A stretch of DNA of 58,659 nt from Pseudomonadota bacterium (GCA_023386885.1 JAEWIX010000083.1:1-58659), one strand, 5' to 3'; positions 24,478 to 34,225 are shown, counted from the first letter of the stretch. The notes: generated by a model not told the origin, from the sequence alone. Numbers and translations: made by a program.

Positions 24478-25129
24478 CGGCAGCAGGGACGCCATCATCA
24501 CCGGCGTTGACAATTACTATTCGGGGATAGCGCGACGCTATCGCTCGACACCGCGCGGTGTCGACTGGGCCAGCGCCGCAACGCAATATCTGCGCTTCGT
24601 GCAACTGCTGAAATTATGCGACTTCGACGTACCGTTCAGCCTCAACGATTTCGGGTGCGGTTATGGCGCGCTGTTGGAATTCCTGGCATTCCGCCACCCT
24701 GGCGCCGACGTCGCCTATCGCGGCATTGACGTTTCGAAGATCATGATCGATACCGCACGCAACCGCTGGGCCGCTCGACCGCAAACGACGTTCGAACATA
24801 ATTCGCGCTGCACGGCGATCGCCGATTACAGCATCGCCAGCGGCGTCTGCAATGTCCGACTCGGCCATCCGCTGACCGCATGGGAGGCCTATGTGACATC
24901 AATCCTCGGCGACCTGCGTGCGACGAGCCGGCTGGGCTTCGCAGTCAATTTCATGTTGCCGCGCGACGGACAATTGATGGAAAATGAACTCTATCGCACC
25001 GATCCGGATCGCTGGACCGCGCATTGCACCGAGCTCGGCTGTACCGTCGAAACCGTCAGGGATTACGGCATGCACGAGTTTACACTCCTGATGCGGATTT
25101 CGCCGGCAGCAACTGCCGCGCCGCAATGA
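24470..25129 (+). CDS. class I SAM-dependent methyltransferase
   Basis: This 219-residue protein has the SAM-binding motif I LNDFGCGYGALLEFLAF, the motif II acidic residue in YRGIDVSKIMIDTARNRW, and YVTSILGDLRATSRLGFAVN downstream. The N-terminus (NYYSGIARRYRSTPRGVDWA) resembles methyltransferases found near polysaccharide or regulatory genes. GTG 24470 lies within the end of the preceding gene (eight-base overlap), giving a tight two-gene unit. The last 50 bases overlap the 3' end of the convergent cyclase gene. The substrate is not evident. Confidence 0.85.
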   Translation: MPDGSRDAIITGVDNYYSGIARRYRSTPRGVDWASAATQYLRFVQLLKLCDFDVPFSLNDFGCGYGALLEFLAFRHPGADVAYRGIDVSKIMIDTARNRWAARPQTTFEHNSRCTAIADYSIASGVCNVRLGHPLTAWEAYVTSILGDLRATSRLGFAVNFMLPRDGQLMENELYRTDPDRWTAHCTELGCTVETVRDYGMHEFTLLMRISPAATAAPQ

Positions 25130-28100
25130 CCGGCTCGATCAGCACATCATAAGCCTTGGCGCCGGTTTCCGCGATCATTGCCTCGGCGTCACACAAAAAT
25201 TGTTGCGCCTCCTCTTCGGCATCGCCGGACAACGACGCGGCCAGCGTCACCAGCGCGCGGGTCTCCGCCAGTCGTGCCGCGCGCGCACGGGCCATCGCAA
25301 TCGCTGCCCGCGCTGCCGGGATGGCTTCAGCCGGATTGCCGCTGCGGCGGTACACTTCGGCCAGCCACGCCATGATGTCCGACTCGTAGTCGAGGGCCGC
25401 ACGCCGCTGCCGCGCAAACTCCAGCGCCGTCTCGAGCCAGACGATCGCCGCAGCCTGATCTCCAGCAAGCGAACATGCCAGTCCCTCGCAAGCATCCGCA
25501 TAGACCTTGAGATACGGCAACTCACTCTTCCGCGCGACTTCGGTAAGACGGCGCGCATGAGCTTGGCCCAAAGCGGCGTCGGACGTCAGCCACGCGAGTT
25601 CAACCAGTCCATGGTGCGGGATGAACTGCACGGCGGGATCGGGATGCTCCAGTTCACTGGCGATGAGCTGTACGAGATCGTGCCGGCCGGTAGAATAATC
25701 CCCGATCCGCACTAGAATACGCGCGCGCAGGCTTTGTACCCAACGCTCGATATTAAAGCCGAGAAGCTGTTCGTGATAACGATCGATCTGACCGATGCCA
25801 CCGAGCGCAGCGTTGCTGGCAGCCAGCGCCTCGCGCATCCTGCCCGCTAACCCATATGCCTGGCAAAATAAGCCTTGCAACAACGTTCGATGGCTGACGT
25901 CGCCGACGGTTGACAACGCGTAGGCCTGTTCGAGATGCGTGACGTAGGCATCTGCCGAACTGCTGGCCGCGAGAATGCGGCCATAGCCGGCCAGCAGCAG
26001 CATTTCCGCCGACGTACTATGTGTCTCACGCGCCAACCCGAGCGCTTCCTCGGCAAATGGCGCGGCCTCGTCCGCGGTCATGCCTTCGCGCCAACCGAGG
26101 CTGACGATCTGGCCCGAGGCCAATATGCGCAACTGATCATTTGCGGACGAGCGCGACTGGCTATTCAATAGCACGCGCACCTTGCGCCAGGATTTTAGCG
26201 CTTCGCCGATGTCGGTGGTGCCGATCCAGAGTGCGCTCCGAGCAACGTACTTGGCGGTCGCATCGACATCACCCGCAGCCTCGAGGTGATAGGCTATCAG
26301 CCCGGCATACTCATCGAGACGGTTTTGATGGAAATGCTCGATGGCCTTGGCCGCTGCGGCGTGTAGCGAGATACGCCGAGCCTTTAGTTGCATGGCGTAG
26401 GCGACCTCTTGCATCAGCGGATGCCGAAACGCGTAGAACATCGATCCGTCGGCACCAACAGCATGCCGCAGCAGATCGAGGTTGCATAGCCGAGTCAAAC
26501 TGTCGGCAACCTGCTCACGCGCGAGATCGGCAACCTCCTCCAGTACGGCGACGGGAAATTCGCGTCCGATAGTGGCGCCGATCTGCAGCACCGCCTTGTC
26601 GCCTTCACTCAAACGGTCGATGCGCGCGCCGATCACACCTTGTACAGTCGTCGGGAGTGTGTCTACCGGGGCGCTGTCGGTCACGAGATAGCGTCCGGCC
26701 TCACCGACCAGGCTCCCCTGATCGGCAAGCGCCCGCACCAGTTCCTCTGCAAAGAACGGATTACCACCGCTGCGCTCGACAATACGCTGGCGCAGATCGC
26801 GCCCCAGCGGATGACTGCCGACGGATTCCGCGACCAATGCCGCAACATCTTGCTGCGACAATTCTCCAAGTCGCATTTCCTGCACATGCGCCGCAGTCTT
26901 CCAAAGCGGATCATAACTCGGCCTATAGGTCAGTAACACCAGCACACGCGTTTGCGCCACTGCCTCGATCAGTGTGTCGATAAAGGCCTGGCTGCCTTCG
27001 TCGAGCCATTGGATGTCCTCAATGATGGTCAGCGCCGGCATGCGCCCGCCTTCGCGCACCAGATTGCCGATAGCTCTTACCAGCCGTGCATGCCTGGCCT
27101 TGGGATCCAACTTTGTCGCTGCAGATGCGGCATCCGCAACACCGAGGATATCAGTCAGCGCAACGACGTCATCAGACAATGCCGGGCTGATCGCTTGGAC
27201 ACCAGCAACGATACGCGCGCGTGCCGCGTCTTTGCTGTCTTGCGGTTGGATACGAAAGAACGCGCGGAGAAATTCCAGCAGCGGCTGCAACGGACCGGAG
27301 TAGTCATAAGACGAGGCGCGCGCCTCCAGCACAGGAATCTGGCGCTCGCGACAGCGTTCAGCAAACTCAAAGCAGAGTCGGCTTTTGCCAAGGCCTGGTG
27401 AGGCGCAAATGCCAACAACATTTCCATGCCCGCTGGTGGCATCCTCCAGCGCCCGCTCCAGCCGTCGCAACTCCTCACCGCGGCCGCGATACGCGGTTAA
27501 CATGGTGTGGCCGAACTGCTCGCTGGTGCCAGCGGATTTCAGGCGGATAAGACGATGGACGGTCACCGGCCGGACGAAGCCCTTTATTTCCTGCGCACCG
27601 AGCGAAACCGCATCACAAAGCGGACGCACCAATTGGAAGGTGGTTTCCGTCATGCAAATGTCGCCCGGCGAGGCCATATGCTCGAGCCGGCTAGCGAGAT
27701 GGATCGCTGCACCATAGGCGCTTTGTTCATTGATGAAATTCAGCGTCGGCCCGGTGACGACTTCTCCAGAGTGCAGACCGATGCGCAACACCTGTCCATT
27801 GTCCTGTGAGGCTTGCTGCATCGCCAGCGCTGCGCGGCAGGCCAGAAGCGCATGATCCTCGCGAATATGCGGCACACCGAACAGCACCATGATGCCGTCG
27901 CCCATCGTACGCAGCACAGTACCGTGAAATTGGTTAGCCGCGATCGCCATGCGCGCCAGCGCTGGCGCGAGATGCGACAGCGCGCGTTCGGGATCCTTCT
28001 CGCCGATCAGTTCAGTCGAACCGACAATGTCGGCAAACAGGACGGTGACGACCTTGCGTTCTGCCAAGACCGTCGATTGATCGAGCTTCTGTCCGCATGA

Positions 28101-28229
28101 ACCGCAAAACCGCGAACCACGCAAATTGGGCATTCCGCAAGTTACGCAATTGAGCGGGAAGTTGAGGCCACAAACCGCACAGTGCCCATCTTCATCCAGA
28201 AGCTCAGTGTTGCAGGATGGGCAAATCAT
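25080..28229 (-). CDS. adenylate/guanylate cyclase-AAA ATPase-TPR regulator
   Basis: This 1049-residue protein has an N-terminal double zinc ribbon (CPSCNTELL, CAVCG, CVTCG, CGSCG within residues 3-45). A class III nucleotide cyclase domain follows (VTVLFADIVGSTELIG near 55-70; MGDGIMVLFG near 105-115; RIGLHSGEVVTGP). A STAND/AAA ATPase comes next (YRGRGEELRRLERAL; Walker A ASPGLGKSRLCFEF; IIEDIQWLDEGS Walker B), then TPR-like helices to the end. Both metal-binding Asp residues of the cyclase are present. I chose ATG 28229, which opens the zinc ribbon. Signal and output are unknown. Confidence 0.9.
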   Translation of the reverse strand: MICPSCNTELLDEDGHCAVCGLNFPLNCVTCGMPNLRGSRFCGSCGQKLDQSTVLAERKVVTVLFADIVGSTELIGEKDPERALSHLAPALARMAIAANQFHGTVLRTMGDGIMVLFGVPHIREDHALLACRAALAMQQASQDNGQVLRIGLHSGEVVTGPTLNFINEQSAYGAAIHLASRLEHMASPGDICMTETTFQLVRPLCDAVSLGAQEIKGFVRPVTVHRLIRLKSAGTSEQFGHTMLTAYRGRGEELRRLERALEDATSGHGNVVGICASPGLGKSRLCFEFAERCRERQIPVLEARASSYDYSGPLQPLLEFLRAFFRIQPQDSKDAARARIVAGVQAISPALSDDVVALTDILGVADAASAATKLDPKARHARLVRAIGNLVREGGRMPALTIIEDIQWLDEGSQAFIDTLIEAVAQTRVLVLLTYRPSYDPLWKTAAHVQEMRLGELSQQDVAALVAESVGSHPLGRDLRQRIVERSGGNPFFAEELVRALADQGSLVGEAGRYLVTDSAPVDTLPTTVQGVIGARIDRLSEGDKAVLQIGATIGREFPVAVLEEVADLAREQVADSLTRLCNLDLLRHAVGADGSMFYAFRHPLMQEVAYAMQLKARRISLHAAAAKAIEHFHQNRLDEYAGLIAYHLEAAGDVDATAKYVARSALWIGTTDIGEALKSWRKVRVLLNSQSRSSANDQLRILASGQIVSLGWREGMTADEAAPFAEEALGLARETHSTSAEMLLLAGYGRILAASSSADAYVTHLEQAYALSTVGDVSHRTLLQGLFCQAYGLAGRMREALAASNAALGGIGQIDRYHEQLLGFNIERWVQSLRARILVRIGDYSTGRHDLVQLIASELEHPDPAVQFIPHHGLVELAWLTSDAALGQAHARRLTEVARKSELPYLKVYADACEGLACSLAGDQAAAIVWLETALEFARQRRAALDYESDIMAWLAEVYRRSGNPAEAIPAARAAIAMARARAARLAETRALVTLAASLSGDAEEEAQQFLCDAEAMIAETGAKAYDVLIEPVIAARQLLPAKSASGV

Positions 28230-28987
28230 GACGCAAGCCTTGTTACTAAACAATTGCAAAAACGTCAGAACTCAAAATAGCTTGATGCCTTGTTTCGTGT
28301 TGTCACCAACAAATCGCCAGCACCCACAGCCAGCCGCCCGAACTGCCCCTTGGTTAATATATCACGGATCCGACGACGGGACGATAACACCAATGCTCAC
28401 CAGGACATGCAGTGCATCGAGACACAATCCGGAGTTCATTCGCTCAACGCGAATGCAACAACAACGTGCATTTGGATCATCGAGAAGTTCCCTTGAGCAC
28501 CAACGTTCGTACAATTTTGCTATAAGCATTCGACTTGGACATCTTGACGTACGAAATTGTCGAACTTCCTGGCTTTAGGTCCGCGCTGAAAATGACGAGT
28601 TCTGTCGATCATCGCAACAGACGCGATCGCGACGAGAACGACGCTTCGAGTTGCCTCGCCGCCTGATGAGCTTTGCCCCGAAACTGAGTAAATGTCTCTG
28701 CACAAATCCGTGGTCAAACTCACGGCCCGTCGAGATCCACCATCAGGAAACTAAGTCGATTCAATCGGTCAGGCATTCGTGCACGTCAGTCTGTTCAGGA
28801 AGTTCGCAGCATCGAGCAGGCGGCTTGCTTCGTAGGTGAGGCGCAACCTGCTGCCGTTCACCAGATGCTGCGGCGCAGGATCACCCGCACCAGCACAAAG
28901 CCCGTTTGCGCGTAGGCCGCTTCTCCTATCGCTCTGCTCGAAAGCGACGCCGTTCGTGCGGTCAAGGCACTGAGACCGCTGGCTGGT
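28230..28987. other. intergenic/decayed stretch
   Basis: The right-hand part of the cyclase leader (to about 28500) is non-coding. From about 28770 to 28987 a leftward frame is open downstream of the TRAP remnant, but it has no recognisable motif and looks like decayed sequence. No RNA gene seen. Confidence 0.4.
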
Positions 28988-29019
28988 GTAGCGGTCCGAT
29001 TTACCACCAACTGACATTC

Positions 29020-29793
29020 CTACTTCGCCACGCCGAAGAACAGATTTGGAAAATACAAGGCGATATCGGGAAACATGATCAAGATCAGAACGCCGAGAAG
29101 GGTCACCAAGACGTAGGGAATGACCGAAAGGTAGATGTCGTGCATCGTCACTTCGGGAGGAGCTACGGCCTTGAGGTAGAACAGGTTGAAGCCGAACGGC
29201 GGCGTCATATAACCGATCTCCATCATGATGATGAAGATCACGCCGAGCCAGATCGGATCTCAATTGTAGGCCTGCACCACGGGAAGAAGGACCGGCAGCG
29301 TGATTAGCATGATTCCGACCGGATCGAGAACCATGCCGAGCAACAGCAGCACGACCAACATAAAGGCAAGCGCACCCCACTGACCGCCTGGAATTAGCGT
29401 CATCAGATGGTTCATGAGTTCATTAGCACCCAACGTCGTGTACGCTGTCGAGAACGCATGCTCTGCGAACAGAATCCACATAATCAGCGCGGTCAACTGC
29501 AATGTCTGAATCGCGGCATCGTTGAGAACTTTGAACGACAGCCTGCGATGGATGGCCGACGATACTAACGCGCCGAACACACCGAGCGCGGCCGCTTCGG
29601 TCGGTGTAGCGAAGCCGCCGAGAATCGCGCCCAGCACCAGCACCACAATGAACAGTGGAAGAAAGACAGCCCTCAGCGACTTGATCTTCAGGCTCCAGTC
29701 GCCTCGCTCCTCGACAGGCAGAGCCGGCGCCAGCGACGGCTGCAACCAGGCGCGCAACAGCGATCTTGACAACAGTTCACTCAGTACGGTCAT
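29020..29793 (-). pseudogene. TRAP transporter large permease (DctM type), 5'-truncated with in-frame stop
   Basis: The frame gives about 256 residues matching the C-terminal 60% of DctM permeases: FIVVLVLGAILGGFATPTEA, ALGVFGALVSSAIHRRLS, LGMVLDPVGIMLITLPVLLP. After VVQAYN a TGA stop (29260-29262) interrupts, then DPIWLGVIFIIMMEIGYMTP and FGFNLFYLKAVAPPEV follow in the same frame to the true end at 29020. The TGA probably replaced a TGG (Trp). Upstream of 29793 the N-terminal half is missing and no periplasmic or small-permease partner is present. Confidence 0.85.
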
Positions 29794-29910
29794 AAGGCAG
29801 CACCTTGCTCGCGAACGCTTGATGTGGTTTTCAGATCCCTGTACGTGAGTACATACCGAGACTGAAAATGGGCGCAGTCTTGGTTGATAGCTTCAATAGG
29901 TTACGGCGAT

Positions 29911-29939
29911 CAGGGGTTCGAGTCCCTCTCCCGCTACCA
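29911..29939 (+). repeat. 3'-terminal tRNA gene fragment, probable attachment site
   Basis: The sequence contains a T-arm with TTCGAGT loop (AGGGGTTCGAGTCCCTC), seven acceptor-side bases (TCCCGCT), discriminator A and an encoded CCA. The 5' half of a tRNA (an AGCGGGA- or GGCGGGA-type start) is not found in the 90 bases upstream. A lone tRNA 3' end of this sort is the usual scar of site-specific island integration. The tail resembles elongator tRNA-Met genes of alphaproteobacteria, but the parent tRNA cannot be fixed from this window. Confidence 0.65.
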
Positions 29940-30175
29940 TCAGAAATTATCATTAAATATCAGCGCCTTATAACTGTCGGAGGTTCCGACTACTGTAAGA
30001 CATCTCACGGTGATGCCCCCATGGGACAGCTATCGCGCCCGTCGCGAGGATCGTTACTACCTTCAGGTTCGCTGCAGTCACGTCGTGGCCGGACTGCTCA
30101 ATCAGTCCCTGTTTCGGATGTGAAACGGGAAACCATCCGCCCAAACGTCTCGTCGTCGATCTCTCGCTTGAGACA

Positions 30176-30205
30176 CTGTGCGTGAAGCGAATGCCTCACG
30201 CACAG
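30176..30205. terminator. long hairpin after the liv operon
   Basis: CTGTGCGTGA (30176-30185) pairs perfectly with TCACGCACAG (30196-30205) over a ten-base loop, 36 bases beyond the substrate-binding-protein stop. There is no clear T run, so it may stabilise the transcript end instead of terminating by itself. Confidence 0.5.
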
Positions 30206-30240
30206 AACCCCTCGATTATATGACGCAGCGAGTGCGGGTC

Positions 30241-31440
30241 TTAGAAGGTCAGATTGTCCTTCACGAGCACCCAGCGCCCGTTCTTGACCTGCTGAACCTG
30301 CGTCACGGTGCTTGCCAGGTGATCCGTCTTGGAGAATTTGGTCGGCGGTGAACTGAAGATGTCCTGGAACACGTCACCGGACTCGAGTGCTTCCAGCATC
30401 TTCGCGCCAGTGAGATCCTTACCCGCCTTCTTCGCATAATGCGCAAAAGTCATCATGGCGTTGTAACCGATGACGGCCTGCGTGTTGGCCGAGCTGCCAA
30501 ACTCTTTCTTATAAGTGGCGAGCCAATCCTTCACCTTACCCTTGGCCGTATCCTCGTAAGGGATTTCAAATCCCGCCGCCGCATACAGCCCCTCAACGGC
30601 TTCCTTGCCGAGCGCCGGCACCTCGAGCACGTTGGTCGGCGTAGCGCCGAGGAAGTCGACGGTCCAGCCAAGTTTCTTGGCTTCCCCCATCGCGCCGATG
30701 GTTTCACGAATGACGGTCCCGAGAACGACCAGGTCGCATCCGTCCGACTTCATCTTCGCGATCTGGGCACTGAAATCCGACGCACCGCGCTTGTAGCTCG
30801 TGATCGACGCCGGCGTCACCTTCAGCGCAGCCAATTCCTGCTTGAAGCCGTCGAGCACGCTTTTACCGTACTCGTCGTCCTGATGCATGATGCACGGCTT
30901 CGCATACTTCTTGGCCTCGACCATATATTTGAGTGCCGCTCGCGTGCTCTCGACATACGGCAGGATGTTATTGAATTTCAATCGCTCCTGCGGCTTTGCC
31001 GGATCGAACTTGAAGGTGAATTCGGCCGCGGTCAGCGGGAAAAGCTGCAATACGCCGGCATCGAACAGGATGTCCTGCGCGGCGAGAACCGTCGGCGAGC
31101 CCATCGGACCGACCATCGCGAAGATCTTGTCCTTCTCGATCAGCTTTTGGGAGGCAAGCACGGCGCGCTTTGGATCGTAACCGCTGTCCTCAATGATCAA
31201 TTTGATCTTACGCCCATTGATGCCACCAGCGGCGTTGATTTCCTCGGTCGCCATCTTCATGCCGTTGGACACCGGAACGCCCCAGACCTTGATCGGGCCG
31301 GACAAATCCTGATGCGAGCCAATCACGATCTCCGTCGCGGAGATACCTTCGTTTGTTACCTTGGTCTGCGCGTAGGCCGGCAGATGGGTCAGCGCAATGG
31401 CGCTTACCGCAAGGCCGATCGCCTTGAACGATGTCGTCAT
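30241..31440 (-). CDS. Liv-type ABC transporter substrate-binding protein
   Basis: This 399-residue periplasmic type-I binding protein has a signal peptide (MTTSFKAIGLAVSAIALTHL, cleavage near AYA-QT). The body is IVIGSHQDLSGPIKVWGVPV, MATEEINAAGGINGRKIKLI, ILPYVESTRAALKYMVE and ASDFSAQIAKMKSDGCDLV. This is the LivK/HBAAT-type family that binds amino acids, amides or aromatic acids. ATG 31440 is chosen because it opens the signal peptide after AGGAG. It is the last gene of a six-gene operon that also encodes both permeases, both ATPases and an acyl-CoA synthetase. Confidence 0.9.
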   Translation of the reverse strand: MTTSFKAIGLAVSAIALTHLPAYAQTKVTNEGISATEIVIGSHQDLSGPIKVWGVPVSNGMKMATEEINAAGGINGRKIKLIIEDSGYDPKRAVLASQKLIEKDKIFAMVGPMGSPTVLAAQDILFDAGVLQLFPLTAAEFTFKFDPAKPQERLKFNNILPYVESTRAALKYMVEAKKYAKPCIMHQDDEYGKSVLDGFKQELAALKVTPASITSYKRGASDFSAQIAKMKSDGCDLVVLGTVIRETIGAMGEAKKLGWTVDFLGATPTNVLEVPALGKEAVEGLYAAAGFEIPYEDTAKGKVKDWLATYKKEFGSSANTQAVIGYNAMMTFAHYAKKAGKDLTGAKMLEALESGDVFQDIFSSPPTKFSKTDHLASTVTQVQQVKNGRWVLVKDNLTF

Positions 31441-31535
31441 TTCAGTCTCCTCTCCGTGGCCCATGTTGAGCGAAGGTGGGGGCCTCCATCCCTTCGCTGG
31501 CAAGCGGCCTTGTCAGACCGCTGGAATCTTCCGGA

Positions 31536-33374
31536 TCACGCGACTGCCGCCGCGCGATACATCGTCTCGATCTCTGCCGAGTACTGTTTATTGACGAAGC
31601 CGCGCTTCAATTTCATCGTCGGCGTCAATTCCTCGTCTTCGGGGGTAAGTTGGCGATCGATCAGATGGAAGCGTTTGATCGTCTCGACGCGAGCGACATT
31701 CTGGTTCACCACCTCGACTTCACGCCGGATGAGATCCTGCACCTCCTGCGCGCGGCACAGACTTGCGTAATTCGTAAAGGGAATGTCGTTGTCCTGCGCA
31801 TACTTCTCGACATTCTCGTGGTCGATCATGATGAGACAGGTGAGGTACGGTCGCCGGTCGCCGATCACCACAGCGTCCGAGATGTAGGGCGAGAACTTGA
31901 GCTGGTTCTCGATCTCGGACGGCGTGATGTTCTTGCCGCCCGAGGTGATGATGATGTCTTTCATCCGGTCAGTGATCTTGACGAAGCCTTCATTGTCGAT
32001 CGAGCCCACGTCGCCGGTATGCAGCCAGCCGTCGGCGTCGAGCGTTTCGGCGGTCTTCTCGGGCTGGTTGAGATAGCCCATGAAGAGATAATCGCCCTTA
32101 ATGAGGATTTCGCCGCGCGGGCAGATCTTCACTTCGCCCCACGGCGCAGCTTTTCCTACCGACCCCAGCTTGATGCGGTCGTTCGGCATCAAAGTTGCGA
32201 CACCGCAGTTCTCTGTCTGCCCGTAGACCTCACGTAGATCGAGACCGAGCGCGAGAAACCAGCGGATCAGTTCAGGCGCGATCGGCGCCGCGCCCGTGAA
32301 AGCGATCCGCACCCGATCCAGCCCCATCATGCGGCGGATATTGCGGAACACCAGCCAGTAGGCTGCCTTGTTGGCGATCTGGAGCGCCATTGGCGGCTCC
32401 TGCCCTTCGAGCTTGGCATCGGTCATACGATAGCCGACGGCGATGGCGCGGGCATACATCCAGCGCTGGAACGGTGTCGCGTCTTTCAACGCAATGGTGA
32501 TCCCCGAATAGAACTTCTCCCAGATGCGCGGAACCGCGAGGAAAGCCGTCGGCTGCACCTCGCGCAGGTTGTCCGGCACGGTTTCCGGGCTTTCGGCAAA
32601 ATTCATCACCGATCCGCAGGCCATCGAGAGATAATAGCCGCCGATGCGCTCGGCGACATGGCACAGCGGCAGGAACACCAGCCGCTCCTCATGCTCGGAG
32701 GGAACAAGCAGATGATCCACATAGCGCATCTGGTGGGTCACGCTGCGATTCGAATGCATCGCGCCTTTCGGAGGACCGGTCGTGCCCGAGGTATAGACAA
32801 GGATGGCGAGATCGTCGGCGCCACGGCTGGCGATCATCTCGTCCCAAAGTTTCTCGTTTCCGGCGATAGTATTACGGCCCAGCGCCATGAATTCATCGAG
32901 CGACATCACCATCGGGTCATTGAAGCCGCCGAGGCCTTCCATGTCGGACACGATGATGCGTTCCAACGTCGAGCAGCGGGCCCGGCAAAGCAGGACTTTG
33001 TCGAGTTGCTCCTCGTCTTCGACGAAAATCACGCGGGTGCGCGAGTCGTTGACCAGATACTCGACTTGCTTGGCCGAATCCGTCGGGTAAATCCCTGACG
33101 ACACGCCTCCCGCGCACAGCACGCCCATGTCCGCGAATACCCATTCAGGTGTCGCATTGGAAATGATCGAGGCAACGTCGCCCGCTTTGAAGCCGACGGC
33201 GTTGAGCGCATAGGCAATTTCTTTGGCGATCTGCTGCCATTCGCGCCAGCTTGTGGACGTCCAGACCCCGAGATGCTTTTCGCGGATCGCCGGCCTATCG
33301 CCGCGCGCTTCGACCGAGAGCAGAAAGCTCCGCGCAATCGTGTCTGCCACGGTTATAACTGCCGGTCTGTTCAT
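31536..33374 (-). CDS. AMP-dependent acyl-CoA synthetase
   Basis: This 612-residue acid:CoA ligase of the long-chain type has the P-loop LVYTSGTTGPPKGAMHSN, the A5 region VYGQTENCGVATLMP, and adenylation motifs GDYLFMGYLNQPEKTAET, WLHTGDVGSIDNEGFVKI and RMKDIIITSGGKNITPSE. The start at 33374 is preceded by GAGGA. Its place between the ATPase gene and the binding-protein gene indicates that the imported substrate is a carboxylic acid activated on entry, perhaps a fatty or aromatic acid. The exact substrate cannot be read from sequence. Confidence 0.9.
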   Translation of the reverse strand: MNRPAVITVADTIARSFLLSVEARGDRPAIREKHLGVWTSTSWREWQQIAKEIAYALNAVGFKAGDVASIISNATPEWVFADMGVLCAGGVSSGIYPTDSAKQVEYLVNDSRTRVIFVEDEEQLDKVLLCRARCSTLERIIVSDMEGLGGFNDPMVMSLDEFMALGRNTIAGNEKLWDEMIASRGADDLAILVYTSGTTGPPKGAMHSNRSVTHQMRYVDHLLVPSEHEERLVFLPLCHVAERIGGYYLSMACGSVMNFAESPETVPDNLREVQPTAFLAVPRIWEKFYSGITIALKDATPFQRWMYARAIAVGYRMTDAKLEGQEPPMALQIANKAAYWLVFRNIRRMMGLDRVRIAFTGAAPIAPELIRWFLALGLDLREVYGQTENCGVATLMPNDRIKLGSVGKAAPWGEVKICPRGEILIKGDYLFMGYLNQPEKTAETLDADGWLHTGDVGSIDNEGFVKITDRMKDIIITSGGKNITPSEIENQLKFSPYISDAVVIGDRRPYLTCLIMIDHENVEKYAQDNDIPFTNYASLCRAQEVQDLIRREVEVVNQNVARVETIKRFHLIDRQLTPEDEELTPTMKLKRGFVNKQYSAEIETMYRAAAVA

Positions 33375-33435
33375 CGCATCCTCGCTCATCCAAAGTGTCC
33401 ACGAGCACTGAAGCACGCGGTCGATCAGCCTGGAC

Positions 33436-34215
33436 TCATCTCCACGTCTTCTTCTTTTTCCAGCGCCGCTCGCCGCGCGCACCTTGCTCCTTGGCGCCGA
33501 GATAAAATTCCTGAATGTCTTCCGACTCCATCAACCGTTCGCAGGTATCGTTCATCACCACGCGGCCGACTTCGAGCACATAGCCATAATGCGCCGTCTC
33601 CAGCGCCACCTTTGCATTCTGCTCGACCAGCAAAATCGACGTACCCTGCTCCTCGTTGACGCGCCGGATGATGGTAAAGATCTCTTTCACCAGAATAGGC
33701 GACAGGCCGAGCGACGGCTCATCGAGCAGTAGCAGCGTCGGCCGGTTCATCAGGGCCCGGCCGATGGCCAGCATCTGCTGTTCGCCGCCCGAGAGCTGTC
33801 CGGCCGGCTGATCGAGCCGTTCGCGCAGTCGCGGGAAGTAGCCGTAGACAAGTTCGAGATCGGCGGCCACGCCGTCGCGATCACGGCGCGGATAGGCGCC
33901 CATCATCAGGTTCTCGCGCACGCTGAGGAACGGAAACACCTCCCGTCCCTCCGGCACATGACTGATGCCGAGCCGAACGATACGATCGGCCTCCATGCGC
34001 TGGATCGGCTTGCCGTCAAACTCGATGGCCCCCTTCTGAGGATCGAGAATACCGGAAATGGTCTTGAGCACCGTGGTTTTGCCAGCGCCGTTGGCACCGA
34101 GCAGCGTGACGATCCGGCCGCGGGGCACTTCGAGACTGATACCGCGAATGGCCATGATCGGCCCATAGTAGCTCTCGATGTTGCTGAGCTTGAGGATGGT
34201 GTCCGTCGTGCTCAT
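33436..34215 (-). CDS. livF: branched-chain-type ABC transporter ATPase (LivF-like)
   Basis: The 259-residue ATPase has Walker A LLGANGAGKTTVLKTISG, signature QLSGGEQQMLAIGRALM, Walker B LLLLDEPSLGLSP, and the LivF-type EGREVFPFLSVRENLMMG. A basic C-terminal tail (RGERRWKKKKTWR) extends beyond the usual LivF end. It pairs with the LivG-like ATPase encoded ten bases upstream. ATG 34215 is chosen over 34248 because the family begins with ILKLSNIESYYG. Confidence 0.9.
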   Translation of the reverse strand: MSTTDTILKLSNIESYYGPIMAIRGISLEVPRGRIVTLLGANGAGKTTVLKTISGILDPQKGAIEFDGKPIQRMEADRIVRLGISHVPEGREVFPFLSVRENLMMGAYPRRDRDGVAADLELVYGYFPRLRERLDQPAGQLSGGEQQMLAIGRALMNRPTLLLLDEPSLGLSPILVKEIFTIIRRVNEEQGTSILLVEQNAKVALETAHYGYVLEVGRVVMNDTCERLMESEDIQEFYLGAKEQGARGERRWKKKKTWR

Positions 34216-34225
34216 GACATCGTCC

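Larger units (their letters stand above)
29794..30240. other. island-edge intergenic region
   Basis: The stretch contains the tRNA 3'-end fragment (29911-29939) and a long hairpin (30176-30205). I see no protein gene and no integrase. Confidence 0.5.
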
